From: an uncultured Pirellula sp.
GTDB taxonomy: Bacteria; Planctomycetota; Planctomycetia; Pirellulales; Pirellulaceae
Assembly: GCA_903892365.1 (NCBI GenBank)
Contig: CAITIF010000009.1
Coordinates: 1-7,036, forward strand
Reading direction: 5' to 3'
DNA: 7,036 nucleotides
Both the position numbers and the translations under genes were made by a program. The stretch's first letter is position 1; every line of letters starts with the position of its first letter. Below the pieces are notes generated by a model. It saw nothing but the letters and a program-made list of their open reading frames with translations. It ran no database searches and was not told the origin of the DNA. Shown one piece after another: positions 6,853 to 7,036 of the stretch.

Positions 6853-6870
6853 ATTGCACGTAATTGCACG
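6853..6870. repeat. Direct repeat ATTGCACG x2, 10-base period
   Basis: ATTGCACG occurs at 6853-6860 and again at 6863-6870, separated by TA. The 10-base spacing puts both copies on the same face of the helix, which is common for tandem binding of a regulator. It lies about 130-150 bases upstream of cheA. Binding is inference. Confidence 0.5.
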
Positions 6871-6890
6871 ATCGATCGTATCGTGTTCAA
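6864..6890. repeat. Inverted repeat / palindrome, candidate operator
   Basis: CACGAT (6867-6872) and ATCGTG (6880-6885) form a perfect inverted pair, with TTG and CAA outside them giving a near-symmetric 27-base element. Nested inside is a perfect 12-base palindrome, ACGATCGATCGT (6868-6879). The element abuts the direct repeat. It may be an operator; no regulator family can be named. Confidence 0.45.
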
Positions 6891-7009
6891 TTCCTTACTA
6901 TTGCGATCCAAGAACTACCCATGCAGTAAGTCGCTAAGGTTATCACTTAGGATTTTTAAGAATACCTACGATTTTTCGAGGTGGGCATCTTAGCTAGAAA
7001 AGCAATTGG

Positions 7010-7033
7010 AAAAATGACGCGATTCGCCGCGTC
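7010..7033 (-). terminator. Likely intrinsic terminator of a gene right of the window
   Basis: On the minus strand GACGCG, a six-base loop GCGAAT, and CGCGTC form a GC-rich 6-bp stem followed by A and then five T. It points to a minus-strand gene ending just beyond base 7036. If real, it separates that gene from the cheA operon, which would then need its own promoter. The stem is short, so certainty is moderate. Confidence 0.5.
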
Positions 7034-7036
7034 CAA

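Larger units (their letters stand above)
6722..7009. other. Non-coding upstream region of the cheA operon
   Basis: About 290 bases carry no ORF with family features on either strand. The region is clearly richer in A and T near 6940-7015 than the genes. It contains direct and inverted repeats, listed separately, and must hold the operon promoter unless transcription enters from the right. I could not fix -35/-10 or sigma-54 boxes: the best minus-strand guess, TTGAAC at 6885-6890, lacks a good -10 partner. No Shine-Dalgarno is seen just before the cheA ATG (the last bases read AAGCACCTT). Confidence 0.6.

Noticed and set aside
6714..6911. A 65-residue minus-strand ORF beginning at TTG and overlapping the cheA start
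   Set aside because: It has no family features, a non-ATG start and no clear ribosome binding site, and it runs through the repeat-rich upstream region in a frame different from cheA.
6934..6957. Plus-strand hairpin CTAAG-N7-CTTAG followed by GATTTTT
   Set aside because: The stem is only five mostly A-T pairs, and there is no plus-strand gene before it to terminate.
7014..7036. A possible plus-strand start codon (ATG, M-T-R-F-A-A-S) with GGA four bases upstream
   Set aside because: Only seven codons are visible, and the same bases form a good minus-strand terminator hairpin, which explains them better.

Overview
The window is a bacterial chromosome segment with a compact chemosensory signalling operon on the minus strand, followed on the same strand by the start of a small iron-sulfur protein gene. 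Base composition is close to even by eye. The intergenic spaces are short, and cheA itself has no clear Shine-Dalgarno. The gene families and a hybrid CheA without transmembrane receptors nearby would fit a planctomycete of the Pirellulales kind. No marker gene is present, so that assignment is only a low-confidence inference.

Layout in transcription order (right to left). Positions 7010-7033 hold a likely intrinsic terminator of a gene lying beyond the right edge. Positions 6722-7009 hold no convincing gene but contain several direct and inverted repeats and presumably the promoter and leader of the operon. cheA (6721-3215) encodes a 1168-residue hybrid kinase: Hpt, Hpt, a P2-like domain, an Ala/Pro linker, P3 dimerisation, P4 ATPase, a first CheW-like domain (P5), a second CheW-like domain, then a receiver. 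cheW (3211-2720) starts 3 bases after the cheA stop. An 802-residue gene (2723-315) overlaps the cheW stop by 4 bases (ATGA). Its product has no membrane segment or signal peptide. It carries two related double-lobed Cache-like units, with a diverged MCP-type signalling hairpin tip between them. After a 95-base gap, a CDGSH-type iron-sulfur protein gene begins at 219 and runs off the left edge.

Working model: the third gene is a soluble, cytoplasmic receptor-like protein. Its MCP-like tip would couple through CheW, and perhaps the tandem CheW-like domains of CheA, to the hybrid kinase. The kinase could phosphorylate its two Hpt histidines (H50 and H213) and pass phosphate to its own receiver (D1093) or to an external regulator. 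No CheR, CheB, stand-alone CheY or membrane MCP is present in the window, so the output and adaptation arms are either elsewhere or absent. The unusual receptor is the most novel part of the window.
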